64,000 nucleotides of DNA from Actinacidiphila yeochonensis CN732 (GTDB lineage Bacteria; Actinomycetota; Actinomycetes; Streptomycetales; Streptomycetaceae): assembly GCF_000745345.1 (NCBI RefSeq), contig NZ_JQNR01000002.1:1-64000 (forward strand), given 5' to 3'. Shown piece after piece: positions 18,168-25,585 of the stretch. Made by a program: the position numbers and the translations under genes. The notes below the pieces were generated by a model. That model saw only the letters and a list, made by a program, of their open reading frames with translations, ran no database searches and was not told the origin of the DNA. Every line of letters begins with the position of its first letter. The first letter of the stretch is position 1.

Positions 18168-18755
18168 TCACCGTCCGCTGGCGAGATCCTCGTAGGCGGC
18201 TACCGCCCTGCCGGCCAGCTCCTGCTCGACGGACTTCACGACCTTGAGCGCCTCCTGGTCCAGCCGCTCGGGGTTCAGGACCTCGAAGAGGTGGTCTCCG
18301 TCGAGCGACAGGCGCAGCCGCTGCTCAGGCAGACCGCGAAGGGCTCGGCCGGCGAATCCCGTGGCCGCCGGAGAACGGGCCTCGTCGTCGGTGAAAGCGG
18401 CCTCGTCCAGGTGCTCCAGCGCATCCCGGGCCAGTTTGAGGTCCTGGTTCTCAGGAGGCGGGTCCTCGCCCCGCTCCCGTGCCAGTCGTCCGCGCCACCT
18501 CTCCAACTGGTGGGCACACCACACCAGGAGGTGCTCCTCGGCCCACTGCGTACGGAAGTCGAGCTCGAGTTGCTCGGAGCCGGGGCTGAAGTCTTCACCC
18601 CGGTCGTGGGCGCGCACGTTGTCGGCGCTGACCTGACGGGCATCCCGGGTGCGCCGGGCCTGACGGATGACGGCTTCGGCCCATACCCGTACGAAGTGCC
18701 GGGCGGTCTCCTCGGCTTCCGTCGGCTGGTCCGGCTGGAACCACTGCTTGTCCAT
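18168..18755 (-). CDS. acidic helical protein (195 aa)
   Basis: ATG 18755. The protein is almost wholly helical and charged, with long amphipathic stretches (WAEEHLLVWCAHQLERWRGR; QEALKVVKSVEQELAGRA). There are no membrane segments or catalytic motifs. It is the last gene of a minus-strand operon that begins with the RNA cluster promoter at 21.5 kb. Function unknown. Confidence 0.7.
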   Translation of the reverse strand: MDKQWFQPDQPTEAEETARHFVRVWAEAVIRQARRTRDARQVSADNVRAHDRGEDFSPGSEQLELDFRTQWAEEHLLVWCAHQLERWRGRLARERGEDPPPENQDLKLARDALEHLDEAAFTDDEARSPAATGFAGRALRGLPEQRLRLSLDGDHLFEVLNPERLDQEALKVVKSVEQELAGRAVAAYEDLASGR

Positions 18756-18794
18756 CTGGGAAGGCTAGACGCCTGCTGGCGGTCGACGGCGTGA

Positions 18795-19319
18795 CTACCG
18801 GCGCCGCTGCTGGTCGAAGGCGTCCATCATGGCCGCGAAGGTCTGGTCGCTGGCCGCGGTGTGCGCGGGCGAGGCCAGGTACGTCTGCAGTTCGTCGTAG
18901 TCGCGGCGACGCTCGGCGGCCCACCGACGGCGGAAGGCGGAAGTCCGGGGGCTGGCTGCGACGCGCGCCGCTTCCTCCGCGGCCGTGGGGTGCGGTGTCT
19001 CCATGCCGTGTTCCAGTTCCAGGGTCGCCAAGACGTCCTGGCCCTGCGCTCGGCGTTCCAGCCACAGCGGCAGCCCCGGGTGTTCGGCGAACATCAGCCG
19101 CAGCCGCTCGCGCCCCTGGGCGACGGCCGCCAGCCGGGCCAGCTCTGACGGGAACTCGGCCACGGGGCCCGGCAGAGCCAGGGACGGCAGTTCCTCGTGA
19201 CCGGCCAGTCCCAGTGCGGCTTCCAGCCGTGCGGCCTCGCGCTCTACGTCGAGGGGGCGCGACGACGCGGGGTCCTCCCCATTCTCGCCGTCTGCCGCCT
19301 CGGCCTGCGGGTCCTCCAT
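18795..19319 (-). CDS. acidic helical protein (174 aa)
   Basis: ATG 19319, 39 bp ahead of the 18755 gene. An acidic disordered N-terminus (residues 1-25) precedes helices that include LARLAAVAQGRERLRLMFAE and an Arg-rich C-terminus. No recognised family. Its pairing with the 18755 protein (both helical, unknown) suggests they may act together. Confidence 0.7.
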   Translation of the reverse strand: MEDPQAEAADGENGEDPASSRPLDVEREAARLEAALGLAGHEELPSLALPGPVAEFPSELARLAAVAQGRERLRLMFAEHPGLPLWLERRAQGQDVLATLELEHGMETPHPTAAEEAARVAASPRTSAFRRRWAAERRRDYDELQTYLASPAHTAASDQTFAAMMDAFDQQRRR

Positions 19320-19524
19320 GTCCGTCCCACCCTTCCCGACAGCCGCCTGACCAGGTCGAAGCGTAACGGGCGGCGGGATGACGGCCGCGGCCCGGGCAAC
19401 GTCCGTCGGCGGCTGGCGGCCGGCGGCCGACGGCAGCGGTCGTCCGCCTGTGAGCGCAGGGCTGACCGTCGGGGCGGGGCCGCGGAATGCGCGCCCGGGT
19501 TGGGCAGAGCCGAGGCATCGTGGG

Positions 19525-19869
19525 TCAGTAGTCCGAGAGCGGGCCGTAGTGATGCTGGTGAAGGTCGATGGTCTCGTGGATGTCGGTCTCGGTGAAGCCG
19601 CACGTCTCGGGCGAGAGCGTGCCGCTGGAGAAGTCGATGGAGATGTCCAGCAGCACGCCGAGCAGGTCGTGGAGGTCGCGCGGCGGCAGGGTCAGGGTGT
19701 GGCGAGCGCTGCCGGGGAAGAGTTGCGCGGTGACGAGGTGGGCCAGGAGGTGCCATTGCGGATCCCACCGGCTGAGGAGGTCGGCGCACAGGTGGCGGGC
19801 GATGGCGGTGGGCAGGATGACGATCGGCGCGGCGAGCATGACGTTCGGCCGGCAGCGGTAACGGGCCAC
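19525..19869 (-). CDS. hypothetical protein (114 aa)
   Basis: GTG 19869 follows AAGGAGCGCTCC. The N-terminal hydrophobic stretch MLAAPIVILPTAIARHL (residues 10-27) could be a membrane or buried helix; the rest has His-rich turns (HLLAHLVTAQLF; IDLHQHHYG) that could bind metal. Member of the 20216-18168 minus-strand operon. Confidence 0.65.
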   Translation of the reverse strand: MARYRCRPNVMLAAPIVILPTAIARHLCADLLSRWDPQWHLLAHLVTAQLFPGSARHTLTLPPRDLHDLLGVLLDISIDFSSGTLSPETCGFTETDIHETIDLHQHHYGPLSDY

Positions 19870-19919
19870 GGAGCGCTCCTTACGGGGACGGCGGAACGGG
19901 CGGGGGCTGGGATGCGGGG

Positions 19920-20216
19920 TCACGAGGAGGCGTAGCCCACGAACAGCCAGGTGCCGTCGTCCACCGGGATCGCCCCGGCGGGGCCCCACTTGTCACGGAT
20001 GCGCTCGTCGTCGCTTTCCAGCAGGTGCTGGGCGTACTGCTCGGCGGCGGCCGGGGACATGGGGCTATCCGCGACCAGCACGAAGTCACTCTTCTCGGCG
20101 ATCGTCCCGGTGTATCCGCCGTGCCCGAACTCCCAGGCAGCTTCTTCCTTGGCGCCGAGGAACGCGTTCTCGACGTCCTGGTTCGAGCCGGAAGTGATGA
20201 AGTCGTAGGCACCCAT
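19920..20216 (-). CDS. small acidic protein (98 aa)
   Basis: ATG 20216 has TAGGAGTCATCACGC in front. Compact mixed sequence: GSNQDVENAFLGAKEEAAWE forms a helix, then GYTGTIAEKSDFVLVADSPM strands, a second helix and a final strand. This alternation suggests a small ferredoxin-like or dodecin-size fold, but no family is recognised. It is the first protein gene after the RNA cluster and is likely read from the same promoter. Confidence 0.75.
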   Translation of the reverse strand: MGAYDFITSGSNQDVENAFLGAKEEAAWEFGHGGYTGTIAEKSDFVLVADSPMSPAAAEQYAQHLLESDDERIRDKWGPAGAIPVDDGTWLFVGYASS

Positions 20217-20316
20217 GCGTGATGACTCCTATCCGGCAGCGCCGTGGTAGGGCCGCCCGGGGACTGCGGGACAGATTCCCGTGACCTGCACAGCAAGCGT
20301 GAGGGCGTGCGCGCGG

Positions 20317-20453
20317 CGGGGCGGGAAGCGAGTCGGTGCGCGGTCCTCGGACCGGGCGGGTCGCATGTCCTGCCCCGGGCGGAGCCTGCCGGGACGGGGA
20401 GCAAGTCCGTGCGCGGTGTGAGGGGCCGCGCGGCTCACATGTCCTGTCCCGGC
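20317..20453 (-). repeat. two tandem structured repeats of about 62 nt
   Basis: Copies 20317-20377 and 20388-20453 align over their length. Their ends pair (CGGGGC with GCCCCG in one, CGGGAC with GTCCCG in the other), so a G-C pair in one copy is an A-T pair in the other. This compensatory change supports a conserved RNA hairpin. Both contain ACATGTCCTG or GCATGTCCTG near one end. Confidence 0.6.
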
Positions 20454-20775
20454 AGGCCGGGGTCGGGCGATCGCGCCCCTCGCGGGGCCATCGCCTCTGG
20501 GCACCGCTGGGCGGCGCGTCAGCGGGGAACGGCTGCTGCTCCCTGCCCCGGACGAACCGGAGCGGGGAGCAGCGCGGGAAGACACTCGCATCGCTCCGGT
20601 CCCGGGGCCATGACGGGCCGGCGCCGGCGCACCGCCGGAAGGGCGGGGGTTCCGGGCCTGGCGGCCTGTCAGAGGGTGTTCCGGGCCGGGACTGCGAAGC
20701 GGGGGCCGTCCGATGGCCGTTCCCAGGGCCGTACGGCCCCGCCCAGGTGGGGCCGGGAAGGCCGTACGACGCCGT

Positions 20776-20838
20776 GAGCTTGCGGGGCGTGATCCCGCTC
20801 CTCCCCCACACGGGGGCGTGCTACCAACACCAGAGCTC
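20776..20838 (-). ncRNA. mini-tRNA-like element (shrunken anticodon arm) 2
   Basis: On the minus strand a 6-bp acceptor-like stem (GAGCT against AGCTC) encloses a D-like arm GTG-TTGGTAG-CAC, a short CCCCC-GTGT-GGGGG arm where the anticodon arm should be, and a T-like arm GCGGG-ATCACGC-CCCGC. It is about 13 nt shorter than a normal tRNA. A strong hairpin follows. The arm order is tRNA-like but no anticodon loop exists. Confidence 0.45.
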
Positions 20839-20901
20839 CAGAGAGGAGCTACCCCTCCTTCGACCCGTACCGGTGATATCAGGCCGGGCGAGTCCGCTTG
20901 C

Positions 20902-20940
20902 CGCGCCGGTGCGCCCTTTTCGCAAGGGCGCACCGGCGCG
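20902..20940 (-). ncRNA. 17-bp perfect hairpin after tRNA-Glu
   Basis: CGCGCCGGTGCGCCCTT pairs perfectly with AAGGGCGCACCGGCGCG over the loop TTCGC. It starts three bases after the 3' end of tRNA-Glu, so it is probably a processing or stability element rather than a terminator, since structured RNA continues beyond it. Confidence 0.75.
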
Positions 20941-20943
20941 TAG

Positions 20944-21019
20944 TACCCCCGGCGGGATTCGAACCCGCGGTCTTCCCCTTGAGAGGGGGACGAGTTGAGC
21001 CGGACTACTCCACGGGGGC
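20944..21019 (-). tRNA. tRNA-Glu (anticodon CTC)
   Basis: A complete 76-nt cloverleaf: acceptor GCCCCCG/CGGGGGT with discriminator A, D-arm GAGT/ACTC with GG in the loop, anticodon stem TCCCC/GGGGA with loop CTCTCAA (anticodon at 20981-20983), variable loop AGACC, T-arm GCGGG-TTCGAAT-CCCGC. CCA is not encoded. All stems are intact, so it can read GAG codons. Confidence 0.9.
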
Positions 21020-21030
21020 GTGGATTCCCG

Positions 21031-21098
21031 CCGTCGGCCGGGGACCGGATCAGGTAGGGCCCGCGAAGGGCTTGCTCGTCACCTTCCCCGGCCGACGG
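21031..21098 (-). ncRNA. 14-bp hairpin upstream of tRNA-Glu
   Basis: CCGTCGGCCGGGGA (21031-21044) pairs with TCCCCGGCCGACGG (21085-21098). In the transcript this hairpin immediately precedes the 5' end of tRNA-Glu. Confidence 0.65.
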
Positions 21099-21194
21099 CC
21101 GGGCCGCGCGTGGCCCCTTCCCCAGGGACCGCGTGCGGTGCGTGTCGACAGGCCCGGCTCGGCTGGGGGAGCCTCGCCTTCCCGCTGACACGTC

Positions 21195-21262
21195 GTGAAC
21201 GGACGGGATTCGAACCCGCATCCAACCCCGCAGGGTTGCTCTGCCAATTGAGCTACCGCTCC
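21195..21262 (-). tRNA. mini-tRNA with shrunken anticodon arm 1
   Basis: D-arm GCTC-AATTGGCA-GAGC and T-arm GCGGG-TTCGAAT-CCCGT are canonical, and the acceptor GAGCGG pairs with CCGTTC (one G-T). Between D and T stems only 18 nt remain instead of about 23; they form CAACCC-TGCG-GGGTTG, a stem with a four- to six-base loop. A normal seven-base anticodon loop cannot form, so the decoding identity is undefined (GCG or TGC by position). Either a degenerate tRNA or a decoy. Confidence 0.6.
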
Positions 21263-21323
21263 AGAGGGAGCGTTCCCCCCTCCTTCAACCCGTCCAGTGA
21301 TCTGCTGGGCGGGTCCATCTGCC

Positions 21324-21381
21324 GTGCTGGTGTGCGCCCTCTCAACGGGGACGTCGCCTCTGGAGGGGCGCACACCAGCAC
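21324..21381 (-). ncRNA. 16-bp perfect hairpin in RNA cluster
   Basis: GTGCTGGTGTGCGCCC (21324-21339) pairs perfectly with GGGCGCACACCAGCAC (21366-21381). It follows the T-arm element at 21386 by four bases, the same arrangement as the hairpin behind tRNA-Glu. Confidence 0.7.
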
Positions 21382-21385
21382 TTCG

Positions 21386-21487
21386 TAATCCGAGGGGAGT
21401 TGAACCCCTGCCCTCGATACCTCAAGGGCAGCTCCGGTAGCTGCGGACCTCCCGGACAGCCTGAATCGGCCGCTTCTGACTGTCCGG
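21386..21487 (-). ncRNA. T-arm-containing tRNA-like element
   Basis: A canonical T-arm AGGGG-TTCAACT-CCCCT lies at 21393-21409, followed by CGGATTA where the 3' acceptor strand would be. The 5' two thirds does not make a normal cloverleaf. It instead forms GCAGCT/AGCTGC, a CTGCCCT/AGGGCAG stem and an 8-bp CCGGACAG/CTGTCCGG stem. First RNA after the promoter. Confidence 0.45.
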
Positions 21488-21513
21488 CGTCTTGCGGGGT
21501 CGATCACCCCCTC

Positions 21514-21567
21514 TGACACATAAAGAGTACCCCAGACTCAGACCCTAAGTCAAGTTTTATGTGTCAT
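21514..21567 (-). promoter_or_regulatory. family promoter 5 with inverted box
   Basis: Minus strand: box ATGACACATAAAAC, -35 TTGACT (21553-21548), 18-bp spacer, -10 TACTCT (21529-21524). The box recurs inverted at 21514-21524, over the predicted transcription start. It drives the RNA cluster. Its -10 departs from the family consensus. Confidence 0.75.
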
Positions 21568-21847
21568 TGCTGGTCTGAGTCATCGCCGATTCCGAAGCCA
21601 GCCGTGCGCTGCGGCGGGCGAGCATGCGCGCCTTGATCTGGGCCTGAGTGGGCCGCTCCCACCGGTGGAGCCCCTTGCCCGGCATCCACCATCCACCATG
21701 CACACCGCCGGCCCGGCCACACCAGCGGCAGCCGTACGGGACAGGCGGGTGACCGTCCGGGTATCGGATGTGCCCGCGCAGCATGCCGGTGGCTTCATCG
21801 CGGCGCCCGTAGCCGCGCAAGTGCTTCGTCGGGTCGTTCGTGGACAT
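21557..21847 (-). CDS. small Cys/Trp-rich protein (96 aa)
   Basis: ATG 21847 follows CAGGAGTCGCCCCC. VPYGCRWCGRAGGVHGGWWM has one CxxC and a His, possibly half a zinc site; the C-terminus is a basic helix (QAQIKARMLARRSARLASES). The last codons and the stop lie inside the TGACACATAA box of the RNA cluster promoter, so the gene abuts that promoter exactly. Function unknown. Confidence 0.75.
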   Translation of the reverse strand: MSTNDPTKHLRGYGRRDEATGMLRGHIRYPDGHPPVPYGCRWCGRAGGVHGGWWMPGKGLHRWERPTQAQIKARMLARRSARLASESAMTQTSNDT

Positions 21848-21977
21848 GGGGGCGACTCCTGGAGCAGTCGGATGGGAGGCGGGGCAACCGCCGAAGCGGC
21901 GGTACGGCGGGTGGAGGAAGCAGAGCCGGCCTGCTGGCAGGCGCCGGGCCGTGCACGAGACCCAGGGAGCCAGCCGC

Positions 21978-22406
21978 TCAGCAGGCGGCGGACGTCGCTT
22001 CGGGCCGGTAGGGACCACGGAAGCGGTGCGGGATGCCAGCGGCCGGAGTGCCCTCGGCGGGCAGCCCCTCGCGAGGGCCGTTTCCCGCCCACAGCCAGAC
22101 GCCCAGGGCGAGTTCGTCGGTCGCGGCGTCGCGGGCCTCGCGGGACCCGTAGGCGGTCACGAATACGTCACCCTCGACATAGAGGGCGAGCCCGTAGGTC
22201 ACGTCGAGGAAGTCGTCGAAGTGGGCGACGACCTGGTACGGCGCATCACCCAGGTCCCAGCCCTCGGTTCCCCACGCGTACACGGCGCTCCATCCCGCGG
22301 GCAGTTCGCGCGCCCAGTCGTAGCCGTCGCCGGTGTGGTCCTCCTCCGGGCACGTCGGGAGGACGCTGGCGGGGAACTCGTCATCAGGGAACAGCGGGTG
22401 GGGCAT
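21978..22406 (-). CDS. acidic hypothetical protein (142 aa)
   Basis: ATG 22406 has GGAGGATCGCTCCC in front and lies 38 bp from a minus-strand family promoter. The product is acidic and aromatic (GYDWARELPAGWSAVYAWGT; DDFLDVTYGLALYVEGDVFV), probably a compact beta-rich domain. It heads a two-gene operon with the 21847 gene. No family recognised. Confidence 0.75.
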   Translation of the reverse strand: MPHPLFPDDEFPASVLPTCPEEDHTGDGYDWARELPAGWSAVYAWGTEGWDLGDAPYQVVAHFDDFLDVTYGLALYVEGDVFVTAYGSREARDAATDELALGVWLWAGNGPREGLPAEGTPAAGIPHRFRGPYRPEATSAAC

Positions 22407-22440
22407 GGGAGCGATCCTCCAAGGGCGGGTTCGTGTATTC

Positions 22441-22486
22441 ATTAATCTACCCATCAAGACACCTTGAGTCAAGTTTTATGTGTCAT
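22441..22486 (-). promoter_or_regulatory. family promoter 6
   Basis: Minus strand: box ATGACACATAAAAC, -35 TTGACT (22472-22467), 17-bp spacer, -10 TAGATT (22449-22444), AATGAATAC. Divergent from promoter 7. Confidence 0.88.
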
Positions 22487-22625
22487 CACCTACGCTCGAC
22501 GCTTGCTGCATCGGGGCGCCGACACCCCGAAACGGCCGCAGCGCCTTTCAGTCGACATCGACGGGCACTTGACCCGGCACTGACGGCCGGACGGGAGCCG
22601 TGATCTCCTGGCGCCACCCCCGCAT

Positions 22626-22674
22626 TGACACATAAAACTTGACGCACGACCGACCATTGAGGTAGATTAATGAA
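22626..22674 (+). promoter_or_regulatory. family promoter 7
   Basis: Box TTGACACATAAAAC, -35 TTGACG (22639-22644), 18-bp spacer, -10 TAGATT (22663-22668), AATGAACA. Starts the 22719-24331 operon. Confidence 0.88.
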
Positions 22675-22718
22675 CACACCGCGAGGGCGTGCCGCCCTCG
22701 CCTCGCCAGGGAGAGCCC

Positions 22719-23453
22719 ATGAAGCGCAGCCTTCGCCGCCACCTCGAACGCTCGGTCAACGCCACGTGGGGCAAGAACCCCAAGTCCCGTGCCGGCATGG
22801 TCGGCGCGCTGCTGCTCTTCCCCGACGACGCTTTCGCCGACGCGCCCTCATGGCACCCGGGCGAGGGTTTCGAGAACTGCACCGGCTACTCCTGGCTGCG
22901 CTCCAACGGCGACGGCACCGCTACCGCCGTGGTCGCCGGTGTCGGCCCCAAGGAGCGCCCGGCGTACGACGGCGGAGTGTGGACCGAGGAGGAGGTGTGG
23001 ACCGTCACCGCGCCGGAAGAGCGGCTGCTGGAGGTCTCCTCCCTGTGGGACAAGCCGCACCGCATCACCTGGATGCTGGACGAGCCCGGTGCGGTCATCC
23101 ACCGTGAGCCGTACGCCGCCCACCCGGTCGCGGCCGCATACGCCTACTGGGAGCGGTTCGAGAAGACCTGGGGCTTCGCCCCCTTCACCCTCGAATACGG
23201 GCGCAACCCGCTCGGCGACGGCCGCCGGTGGCTGCTGCTCACCTCCGAACCGGGCTGGGACAACATCCCTGACGAGTCCGACCTGCTCAAGGTCACCCAC
23301 ACGCTCGCCGGCCTCTTCGGCGCCGAAGTCCGCGTCTACCGCTACAACTCCGCCCGGCGCCAGGTCAACGGTCCCATCGAGCGGCAGATCTTCCACACGC
23401 CGCTGGCTCTCAAGCCGATCATCGCCGCTCTCAACGACCTCGGGCGCCCGTAG
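22719..23453 (+). CDS. hypothetical protein (244 aa)
   Basis: ATG 22719 behind CAGGGAGAGCCC. A basic N-terminus (MKSRL-like, residues 1-25) is followed by a Trp-rich mixed alpha/beta protein (GEGFENCTGYSWLRSNGDGT; WERFEKTWGFAPF), with a C-terminal helix. No motif recognised. It is first of three genes in the promoter 7 operon; a strong hairpin follows. Confidence 0.75.
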   Translation: MKRSLRRHLERSVNATWGKNPKSRAGMVGALLLFPDDAFADAPSWHPGEGFENCTGYSWLRSNGDGTATAVVAGVGPKERPAYDGGVWTEEEVWTVTAPEERLLEVSSLWDKPHRITWMLDEPGAVIHREPYAAHPVAAAYAYWERFEKTWGFAPFTLEYGRNPLGDGRRWLLLTSEPGWDNIPDESDLLKVTHTLAGLFGAEVRVYRYNSARRQVNGPIERQIFHTPLALKPIIAALNDLGRP

Positions 23454-23461
23454 CGGGGGCG

Positions 23462-23486
23462 CGGGCCCGGCTCGTCGCCGGGCCCG
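23462..23486 (+). terminator. 10-bp GC hairpin
   Basis: CGGGCCCGGC pairs with GCCGGGCCCG over TCGTC, directly after the 22719 gene. The loop TCGTC recurs in the hairpin at 25501. Confidence 0.5.
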
Positions 23487-23550
23487 TGATCCGGACGCAC
23501 CCCCGAAGGCCACTCGCCCACCGTCACGCCCGACCAGAACCGAGGACTCC

Positions 23551-23916
23551 ATGACCTGGCCTGTGGCCTTGCACCCCGGCGTCGACATCCGCCTTGAGCG
23601 GCTGATCCTGCCCGACGAGGCACTGGGCGGCGGACTCCTCATCACCCCGCCCGACGTCGCTGCGGCCGCTCGCCGGCGCCGGGCCCTGTTCGTGACCCTC
23701 ACGGAGCGGCTCGGCCGGAACCCGTACGACGCGCGGCTGGGTACCGCGCCCGCCCGGCTCCCGGGCCACCGCGGTCCCGCGTACGCCTCCGTCGTCCAGG
23801 ACAACACCGAGGCGCTTCACGTCTGGTGGCGCTGGAGCGGCCTCCGCTCTTCCGTCGAGGTTCTCGACGTCGCCCTCACCCCGCACCTGCCCCCAGCCCC
23901 GGCGTTGGGCCCGTGA
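23551..23916 (+). CDS. hypothetical protein (121 aa)
   Basis: ATG 23551 after GAGGACTCC. Helical with basic patches (DVAAAARRRRALFVTLTERL) followed by strands (HVWWRWSGLRSSVEVLDVAL). No motif recognised. Middle gene of the promoter 7 operon. Confidence 0.7.
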   Translation: MTWPVALHPGVDIRLERLILPDEALGGGLLITPPDVAAAARRRRALFVTLTERLGRNPYDARLGTAPARLPGHRGPAYASVVQDNTEALHVWWRWSGLRSSVEVLDVALTPHLPPAPALGP

Positions 23917-23935
23917 GCCTCCGAGCCGGGCACGG

Positions 23936-24331
23936 ATGCAGCAAACCCCTCTCAGCCGATCGGAGCTCGCGTTGAACCTCGTACAGCAGTACGTCCACCT
24001 CGACCTCGACGCCGTTGCGGCCGTCACCCCCGAGCAGATCGACGCCTACCTCTGCCGCACTCGGTGGGTACGCGGTGAAGTTCTCCCACCGGATATGCAG
24101 GCATGGACGCGGCCCGGCAGCGAGCCCCTCCCCGACCACCTCCAGGCCCTGCGTACGGTTCCCGCCCGCCGGGCACGGCTCATCTGGCCTGGGTACGTCT
24201 CCTCGCCCATCCGCCGGCGGCGCGACTACGCCGCCCGCGTCGAGGAACTTCTGCTCGCCCTTGGCCTGTTCGAGCGCCGCCTGGCCTCCGCCGTCCTCTT
24301 CGATATCGCCGCCGGGCCCGGCGCTGCGTGA
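23936..24331 (+). CDS. helical protein (131 aa)
   Basis: ATG 23936 is 17 bp past the previous stop. Helices dominate (SELALNLVQQYVHLDLDAVA; RDYAARVEELLLALGLFERR). The TGA stop is the first TGA of the next family promoter box, so gene end and promoter are fused, as at 21557. Function unknown. Confidence 0.7.
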   Translation: MQQTPLSRSELALNLVQQYVHLDLDAVAAVTPEQIDAYLCRTRWVRGEVLPPDMQAWTRPGSEPLPDHLQALRTVPARRARLIWPGYVSSPIRRRRDYAARVEELLLALGLFERRLASAVLFDIAAGPGAA

Positions 24332-24377
24332 CACATAAAACTTGACAGCCTTCCGTCCGGAGAGGTAGATTAATGGA
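24328..24377 (+). promoter_or_regulatory. family promoter 8
   Basis: Box GTGACACATAAAAC, -35 TTGACA (24342-24347), 18-bp spacer, -10 TAGATT (24366-24371), AATGGAAG. Confidence 0.88.
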
Positions 24378-24424
24378 AGAAGGGCGGGCGCCACCGCCGA
24401 AGACCTCCAGAGACGGAGACTCCC

Positions 24425-24694
24425 GTGTTTCTCGACATCGCCACCACCGACGGCACCGCCGCGTTCGTCCGCACCACCACCGGCGAGCGCTTCGAGCGGG
24501 ACGTCGACGTCCGCGTCACCAGCCCCGCCCACGACCGCTACAACCACACCGGCACCATCACGCTCGTGTACATGAAGGACATCGAGGAGATGGTCAACGG
24601 CAAGCCCACCATCATCCTTTCCATCCCCAGCGCGTCCGTGGTCTTCCCCGGCGGCACCATCGAGATCCCGACCGCCATCCTCAGCATCAACTAG
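24425..24694 (+). CDS. small beta-rich protein (89 aa)
   Basis: GTG 24425 follows GGAGACTCCC. Sequence alternates short strands (VFLDIATTDGTAAFVRTTTG; TIILSIPSASVVFPGGTIEI), compatible with a small beta barrel. Single-gene transcription unit between two family promoters. No family recognised. Confidence 0.75.
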   Translation: MFLDIATTDGTAAFVRTTTGERFERDVDVRVTSPAHDRYNHTGTITLVYMKDIEEMVNGKPTIILSIPSASVVFPGGTIEIPTAILSIN

Positions 24695-24804
24695 GGCGGC
24701 CCGCTCGCCGCGGGGTCCGGCTCCCCCGCAAGGAGTGCGGCACGAGGGCCGATCGGGCTCACCCCGCCGCACTGGCGCCGGTGGCCCGGACACCCTTCCG
24801 GCGA

Positions 24805-24854
24805 GTGACACATAAAACTTGACCTACGGCAGCACTGAAGGTAGATTAATGAAT
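24805..24854 (+). promoter_or_regulatory. family promoter 9
   Basis: Box GTGACACATAAAAC, -35 TTGACC (24819-24824), 17-bp spacer, -10 TAGATT (24842-24847), AATGAATG. Confidence 0.88.
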
Positions 24855-24899
24855 GCGCAGGGAACGCCGGCGCAGCAGGACACCGGGAGGGACCACACC

Positions 24900-25490
24900 A
24901 TGAACGACACCGTGATCACCATTGCCGACATCACCGCCCCCGCCTACCGCGCGCTGCGTCTGCCCCCCGGCACGGTCATCGACTACCGCGGCTCCGTCAC
25001 CGACGCCCACGGAACCTGGACGGTCCAGCCGTGCGCCTGCGCCGGATGCGCAGCCGGCGTCCTGCTCGGGCGCTCCGCGACCCGCTACCAGCTGCGCGGC
25101 ACCGATGGGCGCACGCCGGGCCCGGGCCATGTGCGGCACACCTCCGTCGTGCCGGTCATGAGTGAGGAGGAGCGCAACTACGCCGGGAGCCATATCTCCA
25201 CTCGCGTCACCGCCATCCACTTGCGGCGCGTACTGCGCGCGGCCTTCCCCGGCGTGAAGTTCTCGGTGCGCTGTGGCCGTCGTGACGCCAAGGGTCTGAC
25301 GCCGTACGAGATCACCGTCACGTGGTCCGGTGGCCCGACCCGCACCGCCGTGGCCACCGTGACCTCCCCGCTGCTCGCCACCTACGGCACCGCTGAGGAG
25401 CGGCGCGCTCGCCGCATCAGCGTCACCACCGGCGGCCGCACGCACAACGGCTCCCCCAGCGTCTACGCGATCCACCTCCGCCGCCGCTGA
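24900..25490 (+). CDS. LPD29-domain protein (196 aa)
   Basis: ATG 24900 has GGGAGGGACCACACC in front; an in-frame ATG at 24849 is an alternative. After an N-terminal part with a CACAGC cysteine cluster, residues about 98-160 match the LPD29 domain: helix with STRVTAIHLRRVLRAAFPG, then VKFSVRCGRRD, then ITVTWSGGPT. LPD29 was described from large polyvalent proteins of phages and conjugative elements; its job is unknown. It precedes the 25586 gene and is followed by a hairpin. Confidence 0.7.
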   Translation: MNDTVITIADITAPAYRALRLPPGTVIDYRGSVTDAHGTWTVQPCACAGCAAGVLLGRSATRYQLRGTDGRTPGPGHVRHTSVVPVMSEEERNYAGSHISTRVTAIHLRRVLRAAFPGVKFSVRCGRRDAKGLTPYEITVTWSGGPTRTAVATVTSPLLATYGTAEERRARRISVTTGGRTHNGSPSVYAIHLRRR

Positions 25491-25500
25491 ACTGCCCAGT

Positions 25501-25527
25501 CCGGGGCCGGTTCGTCACCGGCCCCGG
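25501..25527 (+). terminator. 11-bp GC hairpin
   Basis: CCGGGGCCGGT pairs with ACCGGCCCCGG over TCGTC, eleven bases after the LPD29 gene stop. Confidence 0.55.
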
Positions 25528-25585
25528 TACCCGCGCTCACCCCACGGCGCCGCTGCCGGCCCCGAACTCCAGGAGGACTTCCGCC

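Larger units (their letters stand above)
20217..21523 (-). ncRNA. RNA gene cluster (tRNA and tRNA-like array)
   Basis: A 1.3-kb protein-free stretch read leftward from the family promoter at 21524-21567. In transcript order it holds a T-arm element, a 16-bp hairpin, a mini-tRNA, a 14-bp hairpin, tRNA-Glu, a 17-bp hairpin, a second mini-tRNA-like element and two tandem folded repeats. Two stretches of the array are homologous: the spacers 21263-21323 and 20839-20901 share GGAC, CGCCC, ATCAC and GAAGGAGGGG in the same order. Parts are listed separately. Confidence 0.6.
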
